Shown here piece by piece: positions 32,362 through 42,100 of a DNA stretch of 64,000 nt (within the stretch, counting starts at the first letter, position 1; every line of letters begins with the position of its first letter). The stretch spans positions 33,001-97,000 of the forward strand of contig CAJKQX010000002.1 in NCBI GenBank assembly GCA_905202125.1, read 5' to 3'. The DNA is from an uncultured Prevotella sp. (GTDB lineage Bacteria; Bacteroidota; Bacteroidia; Bacteroidales; Bacteroidaceae). The position numbers and the translations under genes are program-made. The notes beneath the pieces are model-generated. The model worked only from the letters and a program-made list of their open reading frames with translations, ran no database searches and had not been told where the DNA came from.

Positions 32362-32455
32362 CATTAATATCCATACTCCGCGACCTGCAATTGTCTGTTC
32401 TCTTGTTGCGTGTGTGGTTTTCTATTCAATATTCAAACGTCAAAACATAAAAGAC

Positions 32456-35400
32456 ATGATTAAAGGATTTTTATCGTTTCTGATTATTATTTTCTTTTCG
32501 ATATCATCCAATGCAGCCACCGATACCTACACCGCATTGTGGAAACAGGTGGACGATGCGCAGCGCAAAGACCTGCCGGCCACACAACTCCGCATCCTCA
32601 CGCGCATAGCCGACAAGGCCACTCGCGAGCGGGCCTACGGTCATCTGATGAAGGCCCGTATACAGTCGGTGTACGTCAAGGGTGCCATTTCGCCCGACTC
32701 ATTGCTGCCGGCAGTGCAGCGTCTGGAGGCTATCGAGCGTCAGGTGTCTTCGTCCGACCCCGTGCTCGCGGCCGTCTATCAGTCGATGCTCGGTCATCTC
32801 TATCGCCACAATCGCTTGAGCGTAGATGACGCCGCAAAGAAAAGTGCCGATTATTACAAACAGTCGTTGCAACAACCCGAGCTCTTGGCTCAGGCGCGTA
32901 CCACCACGTTTGAACCCTTCGTGGACAAGGGCGTAGACAGCCGCATATTCAACAACGACATGCTGCATGTCCTCGCTATGGAGGCAGGCGACTATACGAC
33001 ACCTCATAAATATTATCTCGCTGCCGGCAATCGTCCCGCAGCGTGTATCATGGCATTGAAGAAGGCCGCCGCCAAGTGGAACGACATCTCTCTCGATATC
33101 GACCGCAAGGATTATGCCCGTGTGCTCGACTCGCTCACGGCCGAATATATCGATCTGCCCGAAGCCTCAGAGGTGGCCATCGAGCGTTACCAACTGATGG
33201 CCTCGGACCCTGATGTCAAGGTGGAAGACAAGATTGCGTTCATCGACAAGGCCATCGAGCGATGGGGCTCGCAGCAGCGCATCAACGTCTTGCGCAACGC
33301 CCGTCGCATGCTTACCCAACCCTCGTGGAACATCGAGATTACCGATGCCGTGTTTGCCTCCGGACAACCCATACGCGTCAATATGTCAAATCTGCGCAAC
33401 GTGGGACAGCTCAGACTGACCGTGCGTCGGCTCAATGTGACAGGCGACACATCCCTTGACCCCAACCAGCCCACACAGTATGCCAAACTCAAGAAACTTA
33501 TTGTGCCCGGCACATCGTTCACCCAGACCCGTAAATACAATCCTCTGCCAGAATACAAGGTGGATACCGACACCATCGAGATGAAAGGACTGGCTGCCGG
33601 TGTGTATCTCCTCGATGTGTCCACAGATAATGCAGCCATGCCCGTACGCCGTTCGCTGATACGTGTGAGCGATCTCTACGTGCTCTTGCAAGCATTGCCT
33701 GAGAACAACATCCGTCTTATAGTGACCGACGCCATGTCGGGTATGCCGGTATCGGGAGCGCACATCAAACTCACCATCTCGCCCCGCATGGGTCGCGACA
33801 ACAAGGTGGAGACGCTCACGAGCGATGTCGACGGCGAAGTGAGATACGCTTGTCCGCCCAACGCCAACATTGAGTATTGGGCCTACACAGACAAGGACAA
33901 AAACTATCCTAAGCTGGATGTTTACAATCATTTTTCTTATTACTCAAATACGGAGAAGCGCAGCAATCTGCGTCTTTACACCGACCGTAGCATTTATCGT
34001 CCCGGTCAGACGGTGCACGTGGCGGCTCTTGCCTACGACTACTATCCCACGGACATCAGTTGCAGGGCACTCAACGGTCGTGCCCTTACGCTCACTCTGC
34101 GCGATGCCAATAATAAAGAGGTGGCATCACGTAAGGTGGTGACCGATGCTTATGGCAAGGCCTCGGCTGATTTTGTGTTGCCTAAGGATGGTCTCACCGG
34201 TTCATACACCGTCAGGAGCGAGGAGGGATTGTATCACACCATTTCCTTCTCGGTAGAAGAATACAAACGTCCCACGTTCATCGTCGAGTTTGACAAGGTG
34301 AAGCATTCCTATCAGGCCGGCGACACTGTCATAGTCAGCGGCACGGCAAAGAGCTACGCCGGAGTGCCGGTGCAGGGAGCGCGCGTGGTCTATAAGGTGA
34401 CCAGACGCCAGCCGTGGTTCTGGAGTCGGTACGCCTACAACGAACCCTCGGCTGTGCTGGCCGGCGATACCGTCGTGACCGACAACGAAGGTCGCTTTGA
34501 TGTGCGTGTCCCCGTTGTCGTGCCACAATCCCACAACAGTCCCATTGCCCGTTTCTACTCGTTCTCCGTCAATGCCGATGTGACCGACATGTCGGGCGAG
34601 ACCCGTACCGGCGAGATGTCTCTTCCGTATGGCAGCCGACCCACTGTGTTCCAATGCAACATGCCAGAGATAATCAACAGAGACTGTATAAATAATGTGG
34701 TGTTCGACTATAAAAACGTAGCCGGCGAGAATCTTGAGGGCGATGTCACATATCTTATCGATGGACATAAGTACACCTGCAAGACCAATACAGCTGTCGC
34801 TCTTCCTGTGGCCGATTTTGCTTCGGGCCGACATGATCTTACAGCCTATTGCGGCAACGACACCATTACACGCCATTTCGTGACGTTCTCCTTCAGCGAC
34901 GAGAAACTCGCTCATGATACTCCCGACTGGTTCTTCGTATCCTCTGAACAGTTCTCGGCCGACGGCCAACCGGTGCGTTTGCAGGCTGGAGCATCCGACA
35001 CTCCGCTCCACGTGGTTTACACCGTGGTCTCCGGCAACCGTATTATCGAGTCGGGTCATACACGTCTCGCAGACGGCAAGTTGCTCAACCGCGAGTTTAC
35101 ATACAAACCCGAATACGGCGATGGCATATCCATCGCTTTGGCATGGGTGAAAAACGGTAAGTCGTATTGTCACACAGCACTCATCAAACGTCCTGTACCT
35201 GACACACGGCTTATACTCAAGTGGAAGACATTCCGTGACCGCCTGACTCCCGGACAGAATGAACAATGGACTCTCAACGTCTCCCGTCCCGATGGCAAAC
35301 AGGCCGAGGCGCAACTCATGGCGTTGCTCTATGACAAGTCGCTCGATCAGCTGCGCAAACACTCATGGACATTCTATTCGCCCGTCAATCTGTATATTCC

Positions 35401-37996
35401 TTATCTGATGTGGAGTGGACGCACACCTCAGCATTCTTATTTAGGAAGCTCTGTCACGTATAAGTTACTCAAAGAGAAACCGTTGGATTTCAGTAAGTTC
35501 TATTTGCAACGTGTGGTGTTGATTAAGGATGAATTGTGTTTCAAGGAATCTGCAACAGAGCTTCTTTCCGTTCCTCAGGCCGCCATGCGCGTACGTGGCA
35601 CAGGCAAACGTCTCTCAGCCAATTCCAAATCGATGGCCGACGAAGTTGTGACCACAGGTTTTGCACGGGCAATGAACACAGGTGGCACCGATGCTGAGGC
35701 TCCTGTGGAAGAGCCTGAGGATGCACAGCCGCAGCTGCGCGAGAATCTGGCAGAGACGGCTTTCTTCTATCCCGGACTCGAAACGGATGCCGATGGCGAC
35801 GTGAATATCAAGTTCACTCTGCCCGAAAGCATCACCACATGGCATTTCCGTGGCTTCGCTCACGACAAGAAGATGAACAACGGCATGATAGAATCGGACG
35901 TTGTGGCTTCCAAGACGATAATGATTCAACCGAACATGCCACGTTTCGTGCGCCCCGAAGACAAGGTCTCGATATCTGCAAAGCTCATCAATACCTCCGA
36001 TAAGACTGTAGGCGGCAAGGCCGAGATGCTCCTTCTCAATCCCGAGACGGAGAAGGTGATATTCAGACAGCAGGCTGACTACACCGTCGAGGCAAATACG
36101 ACGGATGCCGTGACATTCGACGTAGATATGGCCGGTGTCAAGAACGACGGTCTGCTCGTGTGTCGCATCATTGCCTCGGGCAACGGTTACAGTGACGGCG
36201 AGCAGCATTATCTGCCCGTATTGCCCGACAAGGAGCTTGTCACCAACACCTTCTCATTCACTCAGAACGCGCCGGGAGCGATGACCATCAACCTCAAAGA
36301 CCTCTTCGATGTGAAGGATGCGGCCAACCGCCTCACCGTGGAGTACACAGAGAATCCGGCATGGCTCATGATTCAGACCCTTCCTTCCGTGGCCAAGACG
36401 GATGATAACAACGCCATCAGTCTTGCCGCCGCATACTACGCCAACAGTCTCGGCCGCAGCATAATGAACTCGACACCGATAATCAAACGCACCGTTCAGC
36501 TGTGGCAGAAAGAACTCGGCGACAACACATCTCTGACAAGCAATCTTCAGAAGAATGAAGAGTTGAAGTCGCTCGCACTTACAGATACGCCGTGGTTTGA
36601 TTCAGCCGACAAGGAGACGGAGCAGAAACAGCGCCTTGCCGAATACTTTGACGAGTCGGCCATGTCGTATAGACTGGCGGACAATATCACCAAGCTCAAG
36701 AAACTGCAGAACTATGACGGATCATTCAGTTGGTGGCCGGGAATGCACGGCAGCAGTTATATGACCAGGATGATAGTCGAGATATTGGTGCGCCTCAACA
36801 GCATGATAGGTGATCAGCAGGAGACGTCCGAGATGCTCAAATCGGCTTTCACGTTCCTCAACAAGGAAATGGCAAAAGAGGTGACGGAGATGCGCAAGGC
36901 CGAGAAAGAGAACCGTAAGGTGTCGCCAAGCGAAGCGGCGGTGGACTATCTGTATATCTGCAGCGTCGACGCCGGTCGTCATCAGTATATCGGAAAGAAC
37001 GATGTGGAGTATCTCTTGAACCGACTCGAAAAGCAAAACGCTCAATTCTCAATCTACGGCAAGGCCCGCGCCGCCGTGATAATGGGCAAGAACCATCGTG
37101 AGACAAAGGCTCGCGAACTGCTTCAAAGCATCAAGGAATACACCGTGTATAAGGAAGACATGGGTCGCTATTTTGATACACCTAAGGCCCTGTATTCATG
37201 GTTCGACTATCGCATACCGTCGCAGGTGAGCGCCATCGAAGCCATCACTATTCTCACACCAGAGGACCGGAACACCGTGACGGAGATGCAACGCTGGCTC
37301 CTGCAGTCCAAACGCACACAGGGGTGGAGCACTCCCGTCAACAGCGTGAACGCCGTCTACGCTTTCCTCAACGGCAATATGACACAGCTCGATGCCTCTA
37401 ACGATCAACCTGCCGCCATCCTGCTGGACGGCAAGACGATGGATACATCGAAGGCGACAGCCGGACTGGGATATGTGAAAGCGGTGAACAAGGGTGACAA
37501 GATGAACAGACTCACTGTGAAGAAAATGTCCGACGGCACATCGTGGGGAGCCGTTTACGCCCAGTTCATGCAACCCGTGACCGACGTGAAGGGTTCTTCC
37601 AACGGTCTGACGATAGTACGTGAGATCATCAAGAACGGCGAACGGATGGCCGGAAAAGGCACCGTGGCTCTCAATGTGGGCGACAAGGTGGTTGTGAGAA
37701 TCACCCTTGTGGCCGACCGTGATTATGATTTCGTGCAGGTGTCTGACAAGAGAGCGGCATGTCTTGAACCCGTACATCAGCTCAGCGGATACGCTTCAGG
37801 CTATTACTGCGCCCCAAAAGACAACGTGACAAACTACTACTACGACCGTCTGTCGAAAGGAAAGCATGTGATAGAAACCGAATATCATGTGGACAGAGCG
37901 GGCCGATACACCACCGGCACATGCACCGTGCAGTGTGCGTACAGCCCCGATTTCTCGGCTCGCGGAGCTGCTCTGAGACTCGAAACGGCCAAATAA
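32456..37996 (+). CDS. Alpha-2-macroglobulin family protein (MG2/A2M domains), thioester site absent
   Basis: The protein is 1846 residues from the ATG at 32456, which gives a normal signal peptide (MIKGFLSFLIII...SNAATD). A helical N-terminal region of about 250 residues is followed by macroglobulin domains. One is an MG2 segment with SIYRPGQTVHVAALAYDYY. The A2M domain reads ENLAETAFFYPGLETDADGDV and ITTWHFRGFAHD. A helical toroid and receptor-like C-terminal region complete it. The thioester motif CxEQ expected in the toroid is replaced by TLPSVAKTDDNNAISLAAAY, so covalent trapping of proteases is not expected. A periplasmic or outer-membrane location is likely. A DUF1573 gene and ispH follow closely. 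Confidence 0.9.
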   Translation: MIKGFLSFLIIIFFSISSNAATDTYTALWKQVDDAQRKDLPATQLRILTRIADKATRERAYGHLMKARIQSVYVKGAISPDSLLPAVQRLEAIERQVSSSDPVLAAVYQSMLGHLYRHNRLSVDDAAKKSADYYKQSLQQPELLAQARTTTFEPFVDKGVDSRIFNNDMLHVLAMEAGDYTTPHKYYLAAGNRPAACIMALKKAAAKWNDISLDIDRKDYARVLDSLTAEYIDLPEASEVAIERYQLMASDPDVKVEDKIAFIDKAIERWGSQQRINVLRNARRMLTQPSWNIEITDAVFASGQPIRVNMSNLRNVGQLRLTVRRLNVTGDTSLDPNQPTQYAKLKKLIVPGTSFTQTRKYNPLPEYKVDTDTIEMKGLAAGVYLLDVSTDNAAMPVRRSLIRVSDLYVLLQALPENNIRLIVTDAMSGMPVSGAHIKLTISPRMGRDNKVETLTSDVDGEVRYACPPNANIEYWAYTDKDKNYPKLDVYNHFSYYSNTEKRSNLRLYTDRSIYRPGQTVHVAALAYDYYPTDISCRALNGRALTLTLRDANNKEVASRKVVTDAYGKASADFVLPKDGLTGSYTVRSEEGLYHTISFSVEEYKRPTFIVEFDKVKHSYQAGDTVIVSGTAKSYAGVPVQGARVVYKVTRRQPWFWSRYAYNEPSAVLAGDTVVTDNEGRFDVRVPVVVPQSHNSPIARFYSFSVNADVTDMSGETRTGEMSLPYGSRPTVFQCNMPEIINRDCINNVVFDYKNVAGENLEGDVTYLIDGHKYTCKTNTAVALPVADFASGRHDLTAYCGNDTITRHFVTFSFSDEKLAHDTPDWFFVSSEQFSADGQPVRLQAGASDTPLHVVYTVVSGNRIIESGHTRLADGKLLNREFTYKPEYGDGISIALAWVKNGKSYCHTALIKRPVPDTRLILKWKTFRDRLTPGQNEQWTLNVSRPDGKQAEAQLMALLYDKSLDQLRKHSWTFYSPVNLYIPYLMWSGRTPQHSYLGSSVTYKLLKEKPLDFSKFYLQRVVLIKDELCFKESATELLSVPQAAMRVRGTGKRLSANSKSMADEVVTTGFARAMNTGGTDAEAPVEEPEDAQPQLRENLAETAFFYPGLETDADGDVNIKFTLPESITTWHFRGFAHDKKMNNGMIESDVVASKTIMIQPNMPRFVRPEDKVSISAKLINTSDKTVGGKAEMLLLNPETEKVIFRQQADYTVEANTTDAVTFDVDMAGVKNDGLLVCRIIASGNGYSDGEQHYLPVLPDKELVTNTFSFTQNAPGAMTINLKDLFDVKDAANRLTVEYTENPAWLMIQTLPSVAKTDDNNAISLAAAYYANSLGRSIMNSTPIIKRTVQLWQKELGDNTSLTSNLQKNEELKSLALTDTPWFDSADKETEQKQRLAEYFDESAMSYRLADNITKLKKLQNYDGSFSWWPGMHGSSYMTRMIVEILVRLNSMIGDQQETSEMLKSAFTFLNKEMAKEVTEMRKAEKENRKVSPSEAAVDYLYICSVDAGRHQYIGKNDVEYLLNRLEKQNAQFSIYGKARAAVIMGKNHRETKARELLQSIKEYTVYKEDMGRYFDTPKALYSWFDYRIPSQVSAIEAITILTPEDRNTVTEMQRWLLQSKRTQGWSTPVNSVNAVYAFLNGNMTQLDASNDQPAAILLDGKTMDTSKATAGLGYVKAVNKGDKMNRLTVKKMSDGTSWGAVYAQFMQPVTDVKGSSNGLTIVREIIKNGERMAGKGTVALNVGDKVVVRITLVADRDYDFVQVSDKRAACLEPVHQLSGYASGYYCAPKDNVTNYYYDRLSKGKHVIETEYHVDRAGRYTTGTCTVQCAYSPDFSARGAALRLETAK

Positions 37997-38027
37997 GATA
38001 GTTATAAATTAATTTGATATAAACAAA

Positions 38028-39134
38028 ATGACATACAAAAAGTCAATGATAAACAAGAAATCGCTGCTCATCGCGCTTGCAGCCATCGCTGCGCAAGGAC
38101 TGTCGGCGCAGGGCATAGAGACCCTTTCGGATATCGTGGACTGCGGACAGGTGACCTATCGGCAGCCTGTCGCGGCCGAGTTTGAATTGAGAAACACGAG
38201 CAAACACAATGTTCGCATCACCCGCGTGGAGCCTTCATGCGGATGTGTCGTGACCGACTATCCCAAGACCGAGATACCCGCCGACGGACAATTCGTCGTT
38301 CGTCTGACGTATGATGCAATGCAGATGGGCCATTTCAACAGGTTTGCCGATGTGTATTCATCAGACGGCGACGAGGCCTTGACGCTCATGATGAAGGGCA
38401 TAGTGGTCAATGAGGTGGTGGATTACAGCGGCACCTATCCGTTCAAGATAGGAACAATTCAGGCCGATATGAACAATATCGAGTTTGACGATGTGTATTC
38501 AGGCGAGCGCCCTCAGCAGTCCATCCACATCCGAAATGTTGGAACAGAGACGTTGCAACCGGTGGCCATGCACCTGCCCGATTATCTCTCGGCAGAGGTG
38601 TCGCCCTCGAAGATAGCGCCGGGACGTTCGGGCGTGGTGACCTTCACATTGAAATCCACAGAGCTCCAGGACCTCGGACTGACGCAGACCAAGATTTATC
38701 TGGGGGCGAAACCGGGCGACAAGGTATCTTCTGACAAAGAGATTGGTGTGTCGGCGGTGCTCCTTCCTACCTTCAACAATATGACCGAACGCGAGCTCGC
38801 GCTTGCTCCCCTGATGCGATTGTCCACCGAACAGCTCGACCTTAGAAATCTCTCGGGTAAGAAAAAGATGAAAGGTGAGATCACGATCATGAACGAAGGC
38901 AAGTCGGATCTGCGTATCAACAACCTTCAGATGTTCACCGAGGGCGTGAGCCTGTCGCTCAACAAGGCTGTGATAGAGCCCGGACAGGAGGCCAAACTCA
39001 AGGTGACGGCCGATGCCAAACTGCTGAAAACCATAGGTCGTGAACCCCGAATACTGATCATTACCAACGATCCGAATAAGCCGAAGGTGATAGTCAGGAT
39101 ATTGATATCCGACAAACAAAGAGTCGCAAGATGA
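38028..39134 (+). CDS. DUF1573 domain exported protein
   Basis: The 368-residue product has a signal peptide. The ATG at 38046 (MINKKSLLIALAAIAAQGLSA) gives a cleaner signal than 38028, and the true start is undecided. The first DUF1573 unit reads DCGQVTYRQPVAAEFELRN and SCGCVVTDYPKTEI, an immunoglobulin-like fold common in Bacteroidetes exported proteins. Two further beta-sandwich units follow (about 130-240 and 265-365). The function is unknown. It lies 31 nt after the A2M gene and overlaps ispH by 4 nt (ATGA), so the three are probably one operon. Confidence 0.88.
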   Translation: MTYKKSMINKKSLLIALAAIAAQGLSAQGIETLSDIVDCGQVTYRQPVAAEFELRNTSKHNVRITRVEPSCGCVVTDYPKTEIPADGQFVVRLTYDAMQMGHFNRFADVYSSDGDEALTLMMKGIVVNEVVDYSGTYPFKIGTIQADMNNIEFDDVYSGERPQQSIHIRNVGTETLQPVAMHLPDYLSAEVSPSKIAPGRSGVVTFTLKSTELQDLGLTQTKIYLGAKPGDKVSSDKEIGVSAVLLPTFNNMTERELALAPLMRLSTEQLDLRNLSGKKKMKGEITIMNEGKSDLRINNLQMFTEGVSLSLNKAVIEPGQEAKLKVTADAKLLKTIGREPRILIITNDPNKPKVIVRILISDKQRVAR

Positions 39135-39997
39135 TAAAGATAGAGATTGACAGTGCCAGTGGATTCTGTTTCGGTGTGACCACGGCCATCAAGAAAGCCG
39201 AAGAGGAACTGGCCAAAGGTGACACTCTCTACTGTCTGGGCGACATAGTGCACAATGGCATGGAGGTGGAACGTCTCCACACACAGGGGTTGGTGACCAT
39301 CAATCACGAGCAGCTCAATAGGTTGCATGATGCAAAAGTGTTGCTCAGGGCGCACGGCGAACCGCCCGAGACCTACGAGACAGCGCGTCGCAACAACATC
39401 GAGATAATCGACGCAACATGTCCCGTGGTGCTGCAACTGCAACGTCGTATCAAGAAACAATATGATGACGACCCGAGCGCCCAGATAGTGATATTCGGCA
39501 AAAACGGTCATGCCGAGGTGCTCGGACTTGTGGGTCAGACCGATAGTCAGGCCATCGTGATAGAGAGCATGGCTGATGTGGGACGCCTCGATTTCTCGCG
39601 CGACATCTACCTTTACTCCCAGACCACGAAGAGTCTTGACGAGTTTCGCCACATCATAGAGTACATCCAGGCGCACATATCGCCCGGAGCCGTATTCAGC
39701 AGTGCTGACACCATCTGCCGACAGGTGGCCAACCGTCTGCCCAACATCGCGGCCTTTGCAGCCCGCCACGACCTGATACTCTTTGTCAGCGGGCGCAAGA
39801 GCAGCAATGGCAAGGTGCTTTTCAACAAGTGCAAGAGCGTGAACGCCAACAGCTATCACATCGAAAACGCCGACGAGATAGATATGTCGTGGTTTGACGA
39901 TGTCGAGACCGTGGGCATCTGTGGGGCTACGAGCACTCCCAAATGGCTCATGGAGACCTGCCGGGACAGAGTTCTCAAAGGTATGAACGATAAATAA
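39131..39997 (+). CDS. ispH: 4-hydroxy-3-methylbut-2-enyl diphosphate reductase
   Basis: This is the last step of the MEP isoprenoid pathway, giving IPP and DMAPP. The 288-residue product keeps the three Fe-S cysteines C13 (SGFCFGV), C97 (DATCPVV) and C196 (TICRQVANR). It also keeps the substrate residues H41, H75 (AHGEP), H127 and E129 (NGHAEV). Length is normal for the short Bacteroidetes form. The start overlaps the DUF1573 stop. A polyprenyl diphosphate synthase gene lies 2.8 kb downstream. Confidence 0.97.
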   Translation: MIKIEIDSASGFCFGVTTAIKKAEEELAKGDTLYCLGDIVHNGMEVERLHTQGLVTINHEQLNRLHDAKVLLRAHGEPPETYETARRNNIEIIDATCPVVLQLQRRIKKQYDDDPSAQIVIFGKNGHAEVLGLVGQTDSQAIVIESMADVGRLDFSRDIYLYSQTTKSLDEFRHIIEYIQAHISPGAVFSSADTICRQVANRLPNIAAFAARHDLILFVSGRKSSNGKVLFNKCKSVNANSYHIENADEIDMSWFDDVETVGICGATSTPKWLMETCRDRVLKGMNDK

Positions 39998-40007
39998 TGA
40001 AATATAA

Positions 40008-40041
40008 AAAGGGTCGTACTACAAGCGCAGTGCGACCCTTT
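40008..40041. terminator. Bidirectional terminator between ispH and cmk
   Basis: AAAGGGTCG plus four more pairs form a 13-bp stem with CGACCCTTT. The plus strand continues TTTATAGATTTT and the minus strand TTTTTATATTT. Confidence 0.82.
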
Positions 40042-40075
40042 ATAGATTTTGAATTTCCTTGTTTGATAACTGAAA

Positions 40076-40765
40076 TCAGTCTTTCGTCTTCTCCTCAAAG
40101 ATATTCATGAGCCATTGTTTTTGTTCCCCGATGCTCATAGAGCTGTTGTCCAGCACTATGGCATCGTCCGCTTGGCGCAATGGCGATGTCTCGCGGTGAG
40201 TGTCGGCATAGTCGCGTTGCTGCACATTCTTGAGTATCTCGAAGAAATCGGCGGTCATACCTTTTGCCTTGAGCTCTTCGTATCGGCGCTCTGCCCGGAT
40301 GCGAGGGTCGGCCGTGACGAATATCTTCATCTCTGCATCGGGAAACACCGTTGTGCCGATATCGCGTCCGTCCATGACCACTCCTTTGTTCAGACCCATC
40401 AACTGTTGCTGTGCCACGAGATGACGGCGCACAAAGGGCTGGGCGGCAACGAGGCTCACATGTGACGACACCTCTATCGAGCGAATCTCCTTCTCCACGT
40501 TGCGGTTGTTGAGATACGTGTCGGGGCGGCCCGTTTCATTGTTGAGCTTGAACGATATTTCTATCTGCGGCAGAGCCTCTTCGAGTTTGTCTGTTGCGAT
40601 GTCGTTGTTTATGATGAGATTGTTTCTCAATGCAAACAGCGTGACAGCGCGATACATAGCTCCCGTGTCCACGTAAATGTATCCTATTTCTTTGGCGAGG
40701 TCTTTTGCCATTGTACTTTTCCCGCAAGAGGAATAGCCGTCGATGGCTATGGTGATTTTCTTCAT
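40076..40765 (-). CDS. cmk: Cytidylate kinase
   Basis: It phosphorylates CMP and dCMP. The 229-residue product has the P-loop GYSSCGKST (10-18), followed by [14 protein letters not shown], the Cmk-specific NMP-binding insert, DGRDIGT and the C-terminal lid with [10 protein letters not shown]. Normal bacterial length. It begins 15 nt after the porQ stop, so the pair forms an operon; I recall porQ, cmk and ispH being adjacent in other Bacteroidales as well. Confidence 0.96.
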   Translation of the reverse strand: MKKITIAIDGYSSCGKSTMAKDLAKEIGYIYVDTGAMYRAVTLFALRNNLIINNDIATDKLEEALPQIEISFKLNNETGRPDTYLNNRNVEKEIRSIEVSSHVSLVAAQPFVRRHLVAQQQLMGLNKGVVMDGRDIGTTVFPDAEMKIFVTADPRIRAERRYEELKAKGMTADFFEILKNVQQRDYADTHRETSPLRQADDAIVLDNSSMSIGEQKQWLMNIFEEKTKD

Positions 40766-40780
40766 TGTTATTGTTACTTA

Positions 40781-41725
40781 TTATATATTGTAAGCTGCGT
40801 TGATGACGATGGAAGAGCTTGATACATGATATTTGCCATAAGCCACATTGATCTTGAATCGTTCCAGGTTGACACCCGCTCCGAACGACAGGCCTGCTCC
40901 GTGGCTGCTCTTGTCCTCGCCATCGTTGATACCCATCTCGTCGGCACGTCTGAAATTGTAGCCTGCGCCTAACCAAATAGATTGCGACAGCTGCACGTCG
41001 GCTCCCAAAACAAAGTGATCGATGAACTTGTAGTCCCAGTGATTGAGTCCCACCATTGTGGCCGATATCCTCACGGGTATTCCGGAGAAGAGCTTGCTCG
41101 CGCCTAACTGTACATCGATGGGCATGCGGTCATAGCGTTCATCGTAGGCCTTGATTTGTCCGCCGAGGTTTTTGGCTACGAGTGAGAGCGACCACTCCTT
41201 CTCCGGGTCGTAATAGTTGAGTCCCAGGTCCACGCCCACACCTATCGAATTGTATTGGCCTATGTACGATGTCACAAACTTGGCGGTGATACCTCCGGCA
41301 ATGCGGTCGGTGAGCATGTACGACATGTATCCCGCTATGGAGATGTCTTTGGCTGAAAATTCGCCTGTCTGATTATTGTTTTCATCCATCTCTTTCATCG
41401 TGCCGTAACCGATGTATTGGGCCGATCCGGCCACAGTCAACCTGTCTTTGAGCACCTTGTTGAATGCCGCTCCGGCGATGTTCACCCCCGACATGTAGTT
41501 CATGTAGTTCAAACAGATGGTCTTGTCGCTCACCGATGACAGTAGGGCAGGGTTGTTGAATATCAGTGCCTCGTCGTCTTCGATGATGGTGATGTTGTCT
41601 CCTCCCAATGCAGCAGCATGCGCGCTCACCGGCAGACGCAGAAAGTTGTACGCCTCGCGGCTGTCCTGGGCCGCAGCCACAGCACAGACAGCAGAGAGAA
41701 AGAGTATAAAAAAGTTTTTTTTCAT
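40781..41725 (-). CDS. porQ: Type IX secretion system protein PorQ
   Basis: This is an outer-membrane beta-barrel of the PorV/FadL-like superfamily; in Porphyromonas PorQ belongs to the attachment complex of T9SS. The 314-residue product has a signal peptide (1-19), then the family-typical start YNFLRLPVSAHAAALGGDNI and FNNPALLSS, and alternating beta-strands to the end. The neighbourhood with cmk supports PorQ rather than PorV or PorP. A TATCTTTG -7 box is on the minus strand at 41748-41755. It likely serves the sorting-tailed proteins elsewhere in this window. Confidence 0.88.
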   Translation of the reverse strand: MKKNFFILFLSAVCAVAAAQDSREAYNFLRLPVSAHAAALGGDNITIIEDDEALIFNNPALLSSVSDKTICLNYMNYMSGVNIAGAAFNKVLKDRLTVAGSAQYIGYGTMKEMDENNNQTGEFSAKDISIAGYMSYMLTDRIAGGITAKFVTSYIGQYNSIGVGVDLGLNYYDPEKEWSLSLVAKNLGGQIKAYDERYDRMPIDVQLGASKLFSGIPVRISATMVGLNHWDYKFIDHFVLGADVQLSQSIWLGAGYNFRRADEMGINDGEDKSSHGAGLSFGAGVNLERFKINVAYGKYHVSSSSIVINAAYNI

Positions 41726-41747
41726 CAGATTTGTTCCTTATGCCATG

Positions 41748-41755
41748 CAAAGATA
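41748..41755 (-). promoter_or_regulatory. Probable -7 box of porQ-cmk
   Basis: The minus strand reads TATCTTTG. The leader is about 20 nt. No clear -33 box. Confidence 0.45.
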
Positions 41756-41896
41756 CATCAATCTTGACGTAGGATAAAATAAAAATCCGTATTTTTCAAT
41801 TCTTCGGGCGTTTATTGCCATATTGCCCATTGGAGGAACTTCGATAAAACGTCGGTTGAAATCATAATAAAAAACGCCCCGGAAAATATCAAAACA

Positions 41897-41984
41897 GTAC
41901 AAGACCTTTGTACTGTCGGTACATGAACTCTGTACTGTCCGTACAAAGGCTCTGTACTGTCCGTACAAAGGCTTTGTACTGAAT
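41897..41984. repeat. Array 4: four tandem 22-bp palindromic units of a different sequence
   Basis: The units are 41897-41918, 41919-41940, 41941-41962 and 41963-41984. The core is GTACAAAG-N-CTTTGTAC (perfect in the last unit) and the spacer is TGTCC. Geometry is identical to arrays 1-3 but the core is unrelated. It lies between the divergent porQ and tonB promoters. Confidence 0.9.
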
Positions 41985-42034
41985 TCGTATGAATGTCCCG
42001 AAAATATGAATAATGCAAAAATGGATTAATACAT

Positions 42035-42065
42035 TTTGTCGGCAACTGATTTTGTGCTATCTTTG
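42035..42065 (+). promoter_or_regulatory. Promoter of tonB
   Basis: TTTG (42035-42038) and TATCTTTG (42058-42065) are 19 nt apart, an exact consensus match, starting 50 bp after the 22-bp array. Confidence 0.75.
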
Positions 42066-42100
42066 TATCCTGGAAGGTGTTTACCATATACGCACAGTAA

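Larger units (their letters stand above)
31626..32455. other. Non-coding divergent gap with array 2, one GCGGCCGC repeat and the A2M promoter
   Basis: No credible gene is seen. The gap holds AT-rich flanks with two copies of a TGTCAAAAT..TTTAC string (31771-31787 and 32127-32142), the 22-bp array at 31906-31993 between them, a GGCTGCAACC...TTGCGGCCGCAAG repeat at 32207-32234 and the promoter at 32330-32361. Confidence 0.7.

Noticed and set aside
32222..32455. N-terminal extension of the macroglobulin-like protein from an ATG at 32222
   Set aside because: The consensus promoter at 32330-32361 lies inside the extension, and the later ATG at 32456 gives a proper signal peptide.
34202..35362. 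386-codon frame antisense to the macroglobulin-like gene
   Set aside because: It is a shadow of a clear coding region and has no motif, promoter or signal.
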